In this document: one piece after another, positions 10,186-23,200 of the stretch
Position numbering within the stretch: the stretch's first letter is position 1
Layout: every line of letters starts with the position of its first letter
Assembly (NCBI GenBank): GCA_018340375.1
Contig: JAFFJZ010000002.1
Span: forward strand, 12,294,001 to 12,358,000
Length of the DNA: 64,000 nucleotides
Reading direction: 5' to 3'
DNA from: Gonatopus flavifemur
Taxonomy: Eukaryota > Arthropoda > Insecta > Hymenoptera > Dryinidae
Made by a program: the position numbers and the translations under genes
Notes under the pieces: generated by a model
What the model saw: only the letters and a program-made list of their open reading frames with translations
The model's database searches: none
Told to the model about the DNA's origin: nothing

Positions 10186-13100
10186 CGTCAAACACTCCCT
10201 TGACCCTCCAATACGTCTATCCATTACCCCCGTGTCCCTGCTGCCAAAAATTGTTTTTTTTTTCAGTTTTTGACAGGATATTCCATATTCGGTGATTCCG
10301 CCCACAACCGGGTGAGGATTGAGTCAATTTTTTACCGGATTTCCTGAGAAAACCCCGTTTAAAGCCCCGGATGTGCCTGGCATTCTCAGCAGGAATGGAA
10401 CTATAGGACTCAAACGATATGGAAATAAAAGTATTTAATCAGAGTAACAACCTTTCGCGAGTGCTTTCTAAGATGAATTTCAATCAATTTCAATAATCTG
10501 AGTGAATTGGAATAATGATGAACGGTTCTCATGTATTATTTTAATGAACGTTGGTATAATCGAACTCGAAACTCTGGTTTACAATGATTGACACAATTAA
10601 TTTTTCTCATCCTGACACTTGCTATACACATTTCTTTGCCAAATCCGTCGTCCGTAAAATAACAGTATTATATTCGTAGGGATAACGATGGCTTTGCATT
10701 TATATTTATACGCATGTAACATGTACCAAGATAATCTCGAAATCATCATCCAAATAACATATTATCAAACATCTGCAATATCAACAACTAGAATTGAAAG
10801 TAGTAACGCTACATCCACGAGAAACTGTTAACTTCTTGTGGTTGAGAAGGACAGCGGTTTTAAAATAAGCTTCGAGTCACAGGGTAGCCTAACGACACTG
10901 TTGCCAACACCTATATATCGTTTACCGCACTACATTTGCATTCGTTCATTTGATTTTCATTTGTTTCTATCTTGGTTGCAGATGTTATATATACATGGGT
11001 CAATTGTAAGATTGAGTTATTCGATCAAAGTACTGTCACTGTTCTTACACTTCAGCTGTCTATTATTTGTTGAATTTATTGCTCGTCGATGAAGATGGCT
11101 CCACTCTAATAATGCAAGAAAAAAAAGCAAATCATAATTAAATTTTTGAGGAAATATTTAGCACACGAAATTTCACGGTACTCCTAACACAATTTCCTAG
11201 GCAGCACAACGAACCACTGGAAGGTTGATGGTACGTTTATAAAACGTAAGGTAATTCAGGATTAACACCTTTACGCATTATGTGTGTGTGGACCATTGGC
11301 TCAATGATGGACCAAGCCTGGCACAAGACCTACCGAGACTTGTCTTGAACAATTTACCAAACTTGGGCCAGTGGTTTTGCCAGACCCGGTTCAATTCATT
11401 TACCAAGCATCAAAGTCATTGATTCATATTTCAGTTCATGACTTTCTCCCTCCGAATACCGTACATGAATCACTTTAAAATACGATAGCCTTACAAAACT
11501 GCGAAGTTTCATCAAAATTTATGATCTTCAAAATGAGCCAGACATCCTAAAATTCTGTGGGAAGTTCTTCAAAATCCAGTTGATCTCCGTGTATGATTAC
11601 GTTTAAAAGTATCCTATTACCATTAAGTGAAGTTCTATCCTTACTTAGATCAATAAAATCTAGCTTGGTGTGTAAAACTAGTGTGCAGGATTAATTACGG
11701 CAGGAAGATCGGGTCAGCCCTGGCCCAATGGTTATCCCCAAATCTTCAGCCATCGTGATTTCAAAATTCAGTCAATATTTATAAACATTGTGCCACTCAC
11801 GTGGGCAGTATTGGCACCATTTTATTGTTCTCAACGAATGCCCGATTCTTACGCTCGTACCAAGCTTATACCAAATGTGGTGACCATGTCAAAAATATTA
11901 ACAAATATACCATGACTGACTATCCAATGGGAACAACGGGACAGTCATGGAACGATATTGGACAAATTGTTCTTTACGGAGGTTGTTTTTCTGACACATG
12001 TGCCAACCTTGGGACAAGCTTGGTTTTTTTTCAGTCTTGGCAATACCTGCATGGGTAGTTATCCTGGTACGCGAACGTTCTAAAATTTTCATGTTTAGAA
12101 TGTAAATGATGAAAAGACATACATTTTATGACTATACATAGAATAACTTTTTCTCAACGCTTGATGGTCAAGGAGGATGAAAATTCGTAAACAAAATTGA
12201 AAATCAATTTCGTTAAAACCGAAGATAACTGAACAATGCAATTGAGAAGTTTGGATAAAAATCCGATATGCTTCTGTGTGGTTCTTTTCATTCCTGTCAA
12301 ACTGCATGATTTTTGTTTCAGAATTTGTCCAAATTTGTGCAAATTTATACAGCACTTCGGGTAAGAATGTTAGTTTTGTATGGAAAAATTCCTCAAATAC
12401 CTCAGTACCAGGAAGGTTATCTCTGCCGGATTTTGGCAAAAACAACTGTTAAATAAACAACAAGTATGAGACACGTCTCGGATGTCGTAGTAAATTGAAG
12501 CTGCACCAGTCCTGAGCCAGACTTAAAAGTGCAGTCATTTTCCAAGCTATCACACACGTAGAGATATATATTTTGAAAGTCCCATCATTTATTTAGAATC
12601 AGCGCCAGTCGGTGATAAATGGATGTTAAATTTCGATTGAAGAATGCAAATAAGATTGGAATCGAATGAGACAAAGTTAACTCTCGATAAAATATTTACC
12701 ATTCAACCCAACAGAAAGATTTCCTGAAAGAAGTGTAGACCAACAGAGTTCAATGAATGAAACAAAGGAATGGACTGTATTGGGGAGTAAGCTGGGATAA
12801 CGAATCATGAAGGGAGTGCAAATAGTTCGTGGTTATAACAAAATTGAAAAACAAATGGTTTGTTTCTAAGAATATATATTCGTGAAAAGGTGGTTCCGTG
12901 AACACGAGATCGTACGAAATACGAGTTCGATCCGTCGACCTCAAACTAAGAGGTTGAAAGGTAAGATTGAAAGTAAATTCCCGTCGGGGAATGCAAAATA
13001 TAAACTTATACCTATAATCTGGCCAGATTCGATTAGACCGCGCTTAGATGAATGATGATCGGAGTGCTGGACCGTCCTTCAAAGAATGTCGTCGTGATGA

Positions 13101-13421
13101 ATTGAAACGTCGGCCACAGAAAAGTATTCGATGATCACCAGATCATATCGTCGGATGCACTTTTGCTCGCGGTTATCCGCACGAAAGGGAACGAAAACTA
13201 ACTCGTTCAAGTACTCTGAACATAAAGATGGCACGGGGACCGAAAGTGAGACGAAATTTCACACGTCGTGCACGTAGAACAGACAGCTGACCTCTGAACT
13301 GGGGAGGAAATCAGCGAGGAAGTCAAGCCTTTGGTTTTGTAGAGTAAAGGAAAGGCGGTGTGAAACGTGAAAACGTTCCTCAGGCGTGAACAATGGAATC
13401 ATTCGCCTGTATACTGCTTTA
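10186..13421. other. Intergenic stretch with diffuse repeats
   Basis: No credible gene. Patches with TTGGGCCAG/CTTGGCCC words (11,280-11,410 and 11,690-12,060) resemble the dispersed GGCCCAA family. Around 12,900-13,400 the sequence is less AT-rich and includes a donor-like AAAG|GTAAGA at about 12,960 on the plus strand, which could be a non-coding first exon. Nothing more can be supported. Confidence 0.4.
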
Positions 13422-13627
13422 AGGGCATCACGTAGACTCTAGAGTTACTAGATCTCTCTACCCAAAATACTTGAAGATGACTGAATAAAATGAGATAAAC
13501 CAACCAGTCAGATCTTCTATTTGCATGGAACAAGGTCTGGCTGGTTGTTTTATTCCATTTTATTTAGTCCTCTTCAAGTATTTTGGATACAGAGATCTAG
13601 TAACTCTAGGGTCTACGGAATGCTCTC
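13422..13627. mobile_element. MITE with ~90-bp inverted arms
   Basis: The left arm runs CGTAGACTCTAGAGTTACTA... and contains CAAAATACTTGAAGA. The right arm is its complement, ending TAACTCTAGGGTCTACG. Arms are about 90 bp around a loop of about 20 bp. It is non-coding. Confidence 0.75.
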
Positions 13628-14330
13628 AACAATACTATAATAGCTTGTAAAAATAGGTGAATGAGTTTATCCATTACCGACTGGCAGATTCCTCAATATA
13701 TTAGGGGACTTTGTAATACATTGTTTTTCTCCGTACAAGACCTTGCCAGCTTTTACAAGGCTCACCCTCAAAAGGGTCTGGAAGGCCTTGCGAGGCCTAG
13801 AGAATGACTACCCTATTCGACCATGCTAGGTAGGACCAGTAGGAATTTGGTTACATGGTCGAACCATGTCGGATAGGACCATGCTGCGTAGGATCCATGG
13901 TTCTCCCCAGTCTTAGTATCAACCTATGGCAGACCATGCTTGGTATGGCTCCAGATAGTTATAGATGAATCTTAGAAACTGCAGTAGAACAAAACTTCTG
14001 TACTTCTGATTCATCCAGAGTGTTGACATTTTTATCAAATACCGTCACAGCTTTGTCACACTGACATTTCGAGATTTTTCTTTAATTTATGATCAATTCA
14101 CAGGATATCGTTCCTTTAAATCTCACAATTGAGTATATTTCACGATCCGGTCATCAGTTTGTAAGGCTGTTTGTATTTACAATACATCCTATATTGGTGA
14201 TTGAGTGAGTCGACATGGGCTGTAACTAGCACCGGTAGCAAGCAAGTTGTTGGATCAATCATCGTGGGCTATAAACTGGCACCAGCTTGAACCAACTTGA
14301 CATCGGTTGGAACCAAGTTGGTCCAGCTTG
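13628..14330. other. Repeat-like intergenic stretch
   Basis: Recurrent GGACCATGCT.GGTAGGA-type words lie at 13,815-13,950 and AACCAAGTTGG words at 14,200-14,330. No gene is visible. Confidence 0.35.
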
Positions 14331-14450
14331 TCCCCACATAGCACAAATGTCTCAATAATATCTTCAAAATATGCTGCCACATTCTGGAGACAGTGCAATA
14401 TTGTCAAAATATCCTGGAGATATTACTGAGACATTGGCGCTATGTGGGGA
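14331..14450. mobile_element. 120-bp MITE with TCCCCACATAGC ends
   Basis: TCCCCACATAGCACAAATGT and its complement ending GCGCTATGTGGGGA bound 120 bp. The arms continue through CTCAATAATATCTTC. The flanks CAGCTTG and CCAAGTTAG belong to an AAGTTGG-rich repeat, so the element seems to have landed inside another repeat. Confidence 0.7.
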
Positions 14451-15754
14451 CCAAGTTAGTTCCTTGTTGGGCCACGCTGGGTTTTTTCAACAGGGTATGG
14501 TGTTTCCTACTACGGTCTTATGTGTCCCAACCCTAAGTACTCTCCGTAAATGGTCGTAAATCAACTACACGAATATTCGCTGCAAGTATCATTTTGTCCC
14601 CTTTTATTTATTATCTCCCATAAATTATATATCAAAACAATCTATTTCCAAGTTTTTTCACGTAATTGTGCTTTTATCTTGCCAAGATAAGAAAATCAAT
14701 TTTTTCTCACCAATCGTACCTTCGCTCGTTGAAACATAAAAGTACAGAACGTTGTAACAACAACTTCGATTTCCTGTTTTCTTCCTCATAAGAATGATCC
14801 TTTCCCGAACGAATCCAACAAAAATTCCTTCTTTCCAAAGTTGAATGCTGTCAATCATCGAATGCTTTGTTCGAACGTATTTTTATCTTCTTGGAACAAA
14901 ATTTCTCGATAAAAAATCTCCGCGATCGAAACGTGTAATGGAATAAAACTGAGATCGAAAGAGCGAAGGGAAAAAGAAGAACGTGAAAAATAGTTTTCCA
15001 CAATGCGTGTTCCGAAACACGTGAACGACATTGATTCATCATGCGTTCCTTGGTATAATATTTTTTTCTTATTATTCACGAGTTATTCACTCTCCTTTAT
15101 CCCATCCAACGAAATGAAAGGAGTCTCTGGTTGTTTGAAACGTCTACGGAGTCAGACATTCGTGCATTTCCGCAAATCGTATTTGTAAATCGTTTGTGCC
15201 GCCCACGTCGTTAAAGCGAAACGAAACAACAACGTTCGCTGAACAAAATCTCACTGTGGATCGTTAGATGTGATTTCTGTTAATCAAATTTAAAATGAAT
15301 CATCTTTTCATGCTTTATGATGCAGAATAATTACTGTAACACGATTTGCACTTGACTCGGTCAAAAATTTGGAAATTAATATCCTTTTATTTCAAAAGCG
15401 GTGGAATGCAAATTTTCATATTTTATCTTCTGGACGGGTATGTTTTTTATAGAAAAATGAATGAACTTACGAAGGCTGTAGTTTGAAAGAGATTCAAAGA
15501 GATCTGATAGCCACCGGAAAAAAAGATTAGATGTAATGAAATCTAAGGACATTTCATTCCTGGTGAAAATGGAAACTGAAATGAAGCGCAGACGAAAAGT
15601 ATGGTGGAGCGTAACAGAAACGTTAATGAAAAGTGAACAAAGAGTAAATGGAACGGTTTCGAAGAGTACTTGGAGCGAAGTTTGGAACAAAAAAAGCGTA
15701 TCAAAATCAACGCTCCATGAAGAGTATGAAAAATATAAGAGGATTACAATTTTA

Positions 15755-15829
15755 ACCACTCGGCGAGATTCGAACCCATAATTTTCATCATTGCAATCCA
15801 GTGTCTTACCTATTCAGCCATAGAATGCT
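15755..15829 (-). tRNA. Degraded tRNA-like sequence (tRNA pseudogene or SINE head)
   Basis: Read on the minus strand, an A-box-like TGGCTGAATAGG is followed about 30 bases later by a B-box GGTTCGAATC, the internal polymerase III promoter pattern. An anticodon-loop-like TTGCAAT lies between them. The anticodon stem, T stem and acceptor ends do not pair well, so it is not a working tRNA gene. Just 3' of it the sequence reads GCCGAGTGGTTAA, itself like a tRNA D arm, so a tRNA-derived SINE is possible. Confidence 0.4.
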
Positions 15830-16008
15830 ATGATTCCTGACTGTTTAAAACCGATACTCAAAGTCTGTATGAAATGATTCGCTCCACCTTTCTACAACAA
15901 GCAATTACTATACGCTTCGGCAAGAGAAGATTGGAACCTTTTCACGTTTCTTCTCAGCTTCGAATGCGCTGACTACGAGCGTATATTTTCACCAGGGATC
16001 AGATCTAA

Positions 16009-16258
16009 ATTTTGGTAAAAATCTCTACACACCTGTTCATATCTACTTAAATCTGAATATCTCAACTTAGGGAACAATCTTTGGACTTTTCTGATGTCCA
16101 CTCACTCCCAAAGATTCCAATTTTGCAAGGAATCCAAAAAAATATAGGGAAATTCAACAAAATTCCTGAAGATCTCTGGATATCTCTGTGGACCTCCGGG
16201 GACATATATCTCAAAAGATCTATCTAGATTTCAGTAGATCTAATCTTTTTTTCTCGAG
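16009..16258. mobile_element. AGATCTAA-rich repeat element, copy 1
   Basis: The left end carries GATCAGATCTAAATTTTGG and the right end GATCTAATCTTTTTTTCTCG. The interior is full of GATCTCTG/AGATCT words. It aligns in inverted orientation with 43,358-43,625, sharing AAAATTGGAATCTTTG and the terminal TTTTTTTCTCGA. It is non-autonomous. Confidence 0.6.
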
Positions 16259-16259
16259 C

Positions 16260-17410
16260 ATGCGAATGTTCTTATAGTAAATGTAACCATCCCCGTGGAA
16301 GAGGAAAATCGCGTTATTTTCAAGATAGAACAGAGAAGTCTGTGAAAAATATCCTGTTCTTCGATACCTTGTTAAGTGAGGCATGATGTCAACGTGAGAA
16401 GAATTGTTACTTCTTCCACGAGTGTGGAAAAGATTTCTAGGATCAGAATTTTCTAATTTCAGATCTCCTGTCGCCAATGGTTTCAATTCCAATTTTATCA
16501 GAGACAAAATCCAGTTATGGAATCATACCCTAACCTCATTATTAGAGAAATCTGTCCTGAACCCAATACTATGAGTCGGAAAATTGTACACAGAGAACGA
16601 CTTGGAATGAAAGTTATAAGATTACAAGAGATCTACCAAGTGGTGAGAATTGTTCAACCCCTAAGGGCTGCTATCAAGATTATGTGGGAATCATGATGAT
16701 TCTTCCAAACAGAAGCTTCTATTTTCTATTGAAACATGTGAGAAGTGGTCTTGAGTCTTCTTCGAAACCCTGGTCATCGACTTTTGTATCTGGATTGGCG
16801 CTGTAATTGAGGTACTTCATTTCTATCTTTACATTCATTTTGATACCTACACGATAAAGTTCCTCGTTACCATCTTGCCTTCAGAATTTTGTTGACCAAG
16901 TCCAAATGGGTTAAAACTTAACAGATCTCTAAAAACAAATTAACGCGGAAGAAGACAAAAAATATCTGAAATCTGCTCCACTTGTTCTGCTTTCACATTC
17001 AGAATATATAATTATGATTGCATCTCTATGAAACTCGTGAATACGTCTTTCATTTCACAGCAGGAACTTCAGACCAGAGTTGTACGTGTCATTCAATATC
17101 ATGAATGAACGGTATTTCAAATTTTTAATCATCTGTAAAATTAAGCGCAAATAACTCTTTAGCGTAGTAATGATGGTGATGGTAATCGACAGCGGTATCA
17201 TAACCATCATCATTTTCTCCTTCTACAACTTCTTCGTTGAACATCGACGTCACAGAGCTATTCTTGGCCATGTGGACGCAGCGATATCTTTAGAGTACAA
17301 CCATCGGTTGGTACAGTCAGCTTCTTAAGCTTTTCTCTTGTTTCGTATGGAACCAAGCCAATGATAGAAAAACAAGACAAGCGACAAATCTTTTAGTATA
17401 TCTTATGTGC
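16260..17410. other. Intergenic stretch, nothing supported
   Basis: AT-rich sequence with short, low-quality open frames on both strands. I see no splice-supported exon, RNA gene or clear repeat. Confidence 0.4.
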
Positions 17411-17431
17411 ATATATATATATATATATATA
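17411..17431. repeat. (AT)10 microsatellite
   Basis: Uninterrupted AT dinucleotide run. Confidence 0.9.
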
Positions 17432-18397
17432 CTCTTCTTGCTATATACTTTGTTAAATTTTGTCGAAACTTTATGGTCTTTGCAACTCTCTTTTATAGAA
17501 CACTTATATAAAATGTGGAAGAATCAGTTTCTGTAAATTATTCGAAAAGTCTAATTTGTCCAAGTGGAACAGTTATTGTATCCATATGACGCAAATATGT
17601 ACAAATCTATGTGGAACACGGTTTATTTTTCAAAGTCATGTTCAAATTCATGATTCAATACATTCAGAGAAAGGAGAAGTCAAGGAATAAGGTTTCGTGA
17701 GATTGATATTATATTGCCACGAATAATGATATCTCAGTAAAGACGTAGGCTGCAATGTAGGTTTTGTGGATGATCATTTAGGGAAATCTTATTCAAATCG
17801 GCTTTTCTAGACCATCGGTGGTCTGTGTAATGCCAGAAATTGTCGGCTCATTTGTGAGGATATTTCAAATAATTCTACAATGTTCAAATCTTCACTTGAT
17901 GAAGAGTAGATCAGCTGTTTTGCAAGCTCAAAATCAAACCGCTGTGTATTGTTATGAGAATACTTATGCGAAAATGTAGAGGCATTTGTCAATTTCCTTC
18001 CTGAAAAAAACCACTTGATTCTTCAGAATAGACCTTTGTTAATACTCAGCTGTAGATTTTTCGTGCCCTTCGAATAAAGATTACCCAAATTTTGCAAAAT
18101 AGAAATTTGTTTCCGTGATCACCTGTAAATTTGAATAAAATCTCTTTCCTGGTCGCCATTTTGAATATTGAGCAACAATTAGTAGTTTGGAAAAACCAAA
18201 TCTGAGGAATAAGGAAAAAGCGAGACGATTTAGAACTCCGATTACGATTCGAATCTTATCAATTTTGCTGCTACATCTCCTGAAAAGTGAACTAATGCAT
18301 TGTTTTGACAGAAAATTACAATTTTGAAGGGCTAATCGTGAACACATGTTCTACAGTTTGGTTTTCGAGCCCCTCAATAACTATTAATCATATGCAT

Positions 18398-19577
18398 GTG
18401 TGATGGGTTCCCGTCAATTCGTCGAATTACCCTTTCGGTCGATGAGCTCAGTTGGTGAAAAATTTTCTTGGTCGATGAGCATGTTGATCAAAGAAGTGCA
18501 TTGGTCGAAAGAATTTTATAGTGTAAATTGTATCAAAAATGTATCCAATATTACTATGTTTTTGTTAAAATGACATAGCAATTTATAAGAAAATGCTTTT
18601 ATTATGAAACACTATGGATTTGCAACAGAATATTCATAAGTAAATTACGAAGTCCCATCTCTGGCGTGTATGAACTCTGGCCGATTCTGGCCCAGTTTTG
18701 GGCCCATATTGGCAGGTTGGGGCCTATGCTGGGCCGGGGTGGGCCCCATGATACATACATGCTAGGAATGAATTTGTTCTCATGATTCATCATAATTACC
18801 TGTGAATTTATATTCATAACGATTCGTGATGAATTCTGTTGGAAAATCCATAGTGTTTCATAAGAAGACCATTTTCTTGTGAATTGCTATGAGATTTTAA
18901 CCAGGGATACTAAGTTGACAACGACATGAAAAAGAAATAGAATTCCCCATTCGTGGAAAGAGATTCATGCAAAGTATATATGAACAAACATTGAGTGATT
19001 TTAATCACAGTTTCAGTATAGCCCATCATTGCGAAATAATTGTAATTGAGTTGCTGTTTTTGATTCACCGTTCACGTTATTATTTAATTTGTTTTGGAAG
19101 TACTGTTCGGAAGGTTTACATGCGTTCAAGTTCAATTCATAGTGGGTGAGAAATTTTGTATATGTTTCTAAATTACAAAGTGGGTGTATGTGATGCGTAT
19201 GTGTTTTTGCATGTTTTGTGAAAGGGTGAAATCGGGGGTTCAACTGTTTAGTTAACCAGAAGCACATTTCTCTATGGAAGTTCATTGAGTGCATTAGGAA
19301 AGAACCAAGCCAAAAATAAATTCTCGCTGGCGCAAGTTTTGAATAAGGTTTTATTTACTCCATCGAGGAAAAAACAATTTGCTGCTTTTCAAAAACTATG
19401 TAGCGTTGTGAGTAGTTTCGACGATCGGATGTATGAGAACAAACTAGAGTATTTGAAGCCTGTTGCGAATTCTCTGGCATTGTGATGGGAGTTGTGTTTT
19501 TTTCGAATCAATATGATTTCGACCAATTGGTCTTTCGGTTAGTTTGATTTCGATCAATCGTCATAGACCCATCTGTG
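18398..19577. mobile_element. Possible 1.2-kb element with TGATGGGT ends
   Basis: CATGTGTGATGGGTTCCCGT at the left matches the complement of the right end (CGTCATAGACCCATCTGTG). GGTCGA/TTTCGGT words are shared inside both ends. The interior holds a nested MITE (18,573-18,891) and a 66-residue open frame at 19,285-19,485 with no recognised domain. The terminal match is imperfect, so the limits are tentative. Confidence 0.35.
18573..18891. mobile_element. MITE split by a GC-rich insertion
   Basis: The outer arms (CATAGCAATTTATAAGAAAA...CACTATGGATTTGCAACAGAAT and its complement ending TGAATTGCTATG) are about 60 bp each. Between them, about 18,660-18,775, is a GC-rich segment with GGCCCA words. 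Its ends (GCGTGTATGAACTCTGG and CCCATGATACATACATGC) are inverted repeats of the GGCCCAA family, so it looks like one element inside another. Confidence 0.6.
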
Positions 19578-19833
19578 ATGGTTTACAATCACCAAATACA
19601 GAGAAACAGAGTGATATGCATCTACAGTGCCATTTCCTTGATATGCACGAGCTTTTCAACCCATCCGCTTACAGAATGTTTCAGAATTCATCCTCTCGAT
19701 ATCTGTTACACGTTCTTGTCTGAGAACCATGAAAGTTCTTATTCGCAAAACGAGGACACAATGCTTGAGATTTACACCATTGAGGTTTTTTTTCAGAACG
19801 GAATCCTGTCAAAATCATGGCATCTCACACCAA

Positions 19834-20183
19834 CCCAAGCGTGCATTTACTACGGGTCCAATGGAGGCCCAAAGTGGGTGTCCATGCTACCTAACGTGGG
19901 ACCAACTCTGGGATGATAACATCGTTTCCAGCCTGGCTGTATTGCTTTGCCCGAGGACTAGGTGATACAATGGGCCCTGACCTAAGCCAATCTTGGTTCA
20001 ACTTAGGGCCGGGCCCGCACCAAAGTTCAATATTTCCATTTCCTACGAACTATAATTGTATGGGAACAAACAATAGGGCCAAGATTAGTCCAAGATGGGT
20101 CCCAGTGTCATTTCTCAATACTGGATTCAAGCAAATGGACCCTGCTTGAGCCCATTGTCAATATCGGCGATACACACTTGGGA
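19834..20183. mobile_element. CCCAAGCGTGTATT family MITE, copy 1
   Basis: The left end CCCAAGCGTGCATTTAC is inverted at the right as ATACACACTTGGG. The roughly 350-bp interior is rich in GGGCCC and GGCCCAA and contains ATGATAACATCGTT, CTTTGCCCGA and ACTATAATTGTATGGGA. The same landmarks in the same order occur at 57,447-58,040. Confidence 0.65.
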
Positions 20184-20271
20184 ACAGATAATTCTTTCAG
20201 AATGAAACAAAATAGAATATTCCATAAAACATCGGTGAGAAAAGTAGACTTTTTTTATATAAGGAGATCTG

Positions 20272-23200
20272 TTATTTACATCTTGTGGCACATTTCACTG
20301 ACTTCCTTCTTCCACGTTTGGAACTATTAGATTTGCATTTCATGATCAACTCTCCAGTACGATTAATCATATCACGATACTCAGTTTCCAATTCAAGAAC
20401 AGGAGGAGGGGGTGTTCCGCACCCTGGAAAAGGTTTTTTTCCTCCAAGACGTGCAGCATTTTTCAAACGTACTAACCGTCCACACGCCACATTGCCACCT
20501 TTACATTCCGCGGAACCGATATATTTCTTACGCCGCATCTCTCTGAATGAAATATACTTGGCTGGTTGTTCACAAGGTTGAGGCTGAACAGCTGGACATT
20601 CCTGCATCCCTTTAACGGATGACGGAGTTTCGAATTCGGTGAAGTACTTGCATGAATCTGGAAAAGAAAATGATTCGACACATTCATTACAGCAATAGTT
20701 TTGTTCAAAATTCTAACTATGTAATCGTGAGTTGAGAAAAATGAATTCGAATTTGTTCCCCTTCTTGAATTCGACATACGCGGTACACTGTTCGTTAATT
20801 ATATTAATTTTCGTCTCAAAAGAGCCTTTGTGAGGCTTCATCCTACTGCGCGGCAACTTGCGGGGACTCCCAATTTGCGGTCTCGGTCAATCGGGTCAAG
20901 CAAATATTCTAACGTTATTCTAATTCAGTTTCACGTCGGTTTTCGGATACAATATTTCGTCTCGGTGGAATAATCGCTACCACGGGAAGGCTAATTTTAC
21001 TTTTCATAAAATCGTTCGACCGAAATCTCAGGTAGTTATCGGCAATGCGATCATCGCTGAGTAGACATCAACGAATCCGTCGAGGATTCATTTCATTCTG
21101 CTTAGACCGGTTAGAAATACTCATTTCAGTCGTAGCAAAAGAACTCTGTATTCGCTTCTGTTTTCCGAATTTCATCGTTCGATATCTCAAGGTGTCGTAC
21201 AACTGATGAGTTTGTGGGGATGAAATTTATCGGAAAAAAGAATAATGTGAAGACAGAGGAGGGGGGTGGGTTGCTCCATTAGTGGCAAACTCCACGCGGT
21301 GAGACCTGGAAAACCTACATTGTTTCAATGACGCTGAATAATCGGTCGGCCAAATACGAAATCCGTATCGGTTCGACTAATTTATTCCTCGCATCATTGA
21401 AACTTTGAAGGGCTAATGGCTGATATAAAGTAAAGAATCCCTGCTCAAAATGTCAATCGGATTCTATCAAATGAGTTCTGCTGGAGTCTATGCGATTTGT
21501 TCTCTATAAAGTATGAATTCATGAATTCTCCAACTCTTTTGATATGATATTTCAAATCTGCAATTCCAACTTAAGGCAAAGGGAAATTTTCAAATGGATT
21601 TCATCTATCCAACATGATCGTGACTCCATATTAAGGCCATTGAAAAATCTCCCTCCCTCTCAATTCAGAGGTGTAGATTTGGAATATTAGATAGAAACTT
21701 TTAGAAAATTCTCTAATGGGATCAAATCCCTCGGACATTTCCAGAATTTTTTGAGGATGTTTTCAACATATTCGGACATTCTTAGAACGTTTTGCTGCTC
21801 TCCAAGTGCTAATTAGGTTGGGCATTTGTGAATCATTTTTCGGAGGAAAAGACCGCATAGATCCCCGCAAAATTCTTTTAATCCAATGGATCTGGCATTT
21901 CAAGCAGGGATGCCACTCCATTATTGAGATAAAAACTTTTGTATTTTTCTCAAATTGTTCCTCTTTGCAAAAGAAGTTGCCAAATTTGCAATCAACGGTG
22001 GTTACAAAACTGAAACGCAAAGGTTATTCATGTGAACACAGACGACGTCAGTACATACATACCCGAAAAGAACATGAAGCTTCAGCGAACGTTCAAATTA
22101 GATCTGTGTAGATCGGGCTGAAGGTTCATGAAAGCTAATTTTTAGATTCATAAACGTTTAACAAAGGTTCTGCGAACGTTGAAATGTCCGCCTCGGAATG
22201 CCTTCAGGAAATGTAGATGGAACGTTCGTTGAAGGTTCATCGAAGGTTTGATAAAGCTTCACAAAAATATCTATACTTGGATCAATTTCCAATAATTCAC
22301 ATGAATAATCAATTAAATGATGAACATAAATTAATGAAAATTAATAGAAGTATAGATGTTTGTGTGAAGCTTTATTAAACCTTCGATGAACCTTCAATGA
22401 ACGTTCCATCTACGTTTCCTGAAAGTATTTCGAGGCGGACATTTCAAGGTTCGTAGATCCTTTGTCAAACGTTTGTGAATCTAAAAATCAGCTTTCATGA
22501 ACCTTCTGCCCGATCTATACAAATCTAATTTGAACGTTCGCTGAAGCTTCATGTTCTCTTCGGGTATGAAAACACGTACTCATTACATGTTTACATGTAC
22601 ACTCGACTCTCGGATCTTTCACACCCGAATCTTTCACTCAATTGGACCTTTTACTGCAATTCTCTCCAACCTTTCACTTTAGGTAGAACCCCTTCAACCC
22701 CAACCTTGCTGTTCGCTTGACCAATTATCTCAAACATAACCCTATCTCTTTTGGATAAATGTTTAAACAAAACACGAAACAAACTGAATTCGAATCATAG
22801 TCGAAACTGGTTAACTTACAGGGACCAAAATGTTTCTGAATCATTGAGTTTATGAATTATAAAGGTTTTTGAATAATTAAAAGATCTGGCGAAGGTTCGA
22901 AACAGCGAAGTTCAAAAGGTACAGCAAGGCTGTATTAATGTTGCAACAGTATAAAAATAACCCATAATTTCCAATCACAGGAATCTTTATTGAAGATGAA
23001 TTGAATGAACATTACGAATTACGAGCATATTACCACATCAAGTTTATTTCTGATGTAATATATATGTTATGTCTCGTTATTTTTTAGGTTTATGAAAAAT
23101 AATTACAGATGTAATATAACACTTTAGTTTTATAACAGCCTCTCGTATCACAGTTTTTTCTTTATGTTTGTATTTTATTTGAATAATAATAATTCCAGAT

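Noticed and set aside
15376..15781. Opposing frames of 127 and 81 codons
   Set aside because: No domain, no splice support, and the plus frame ends inside the tRNA-like sequence.
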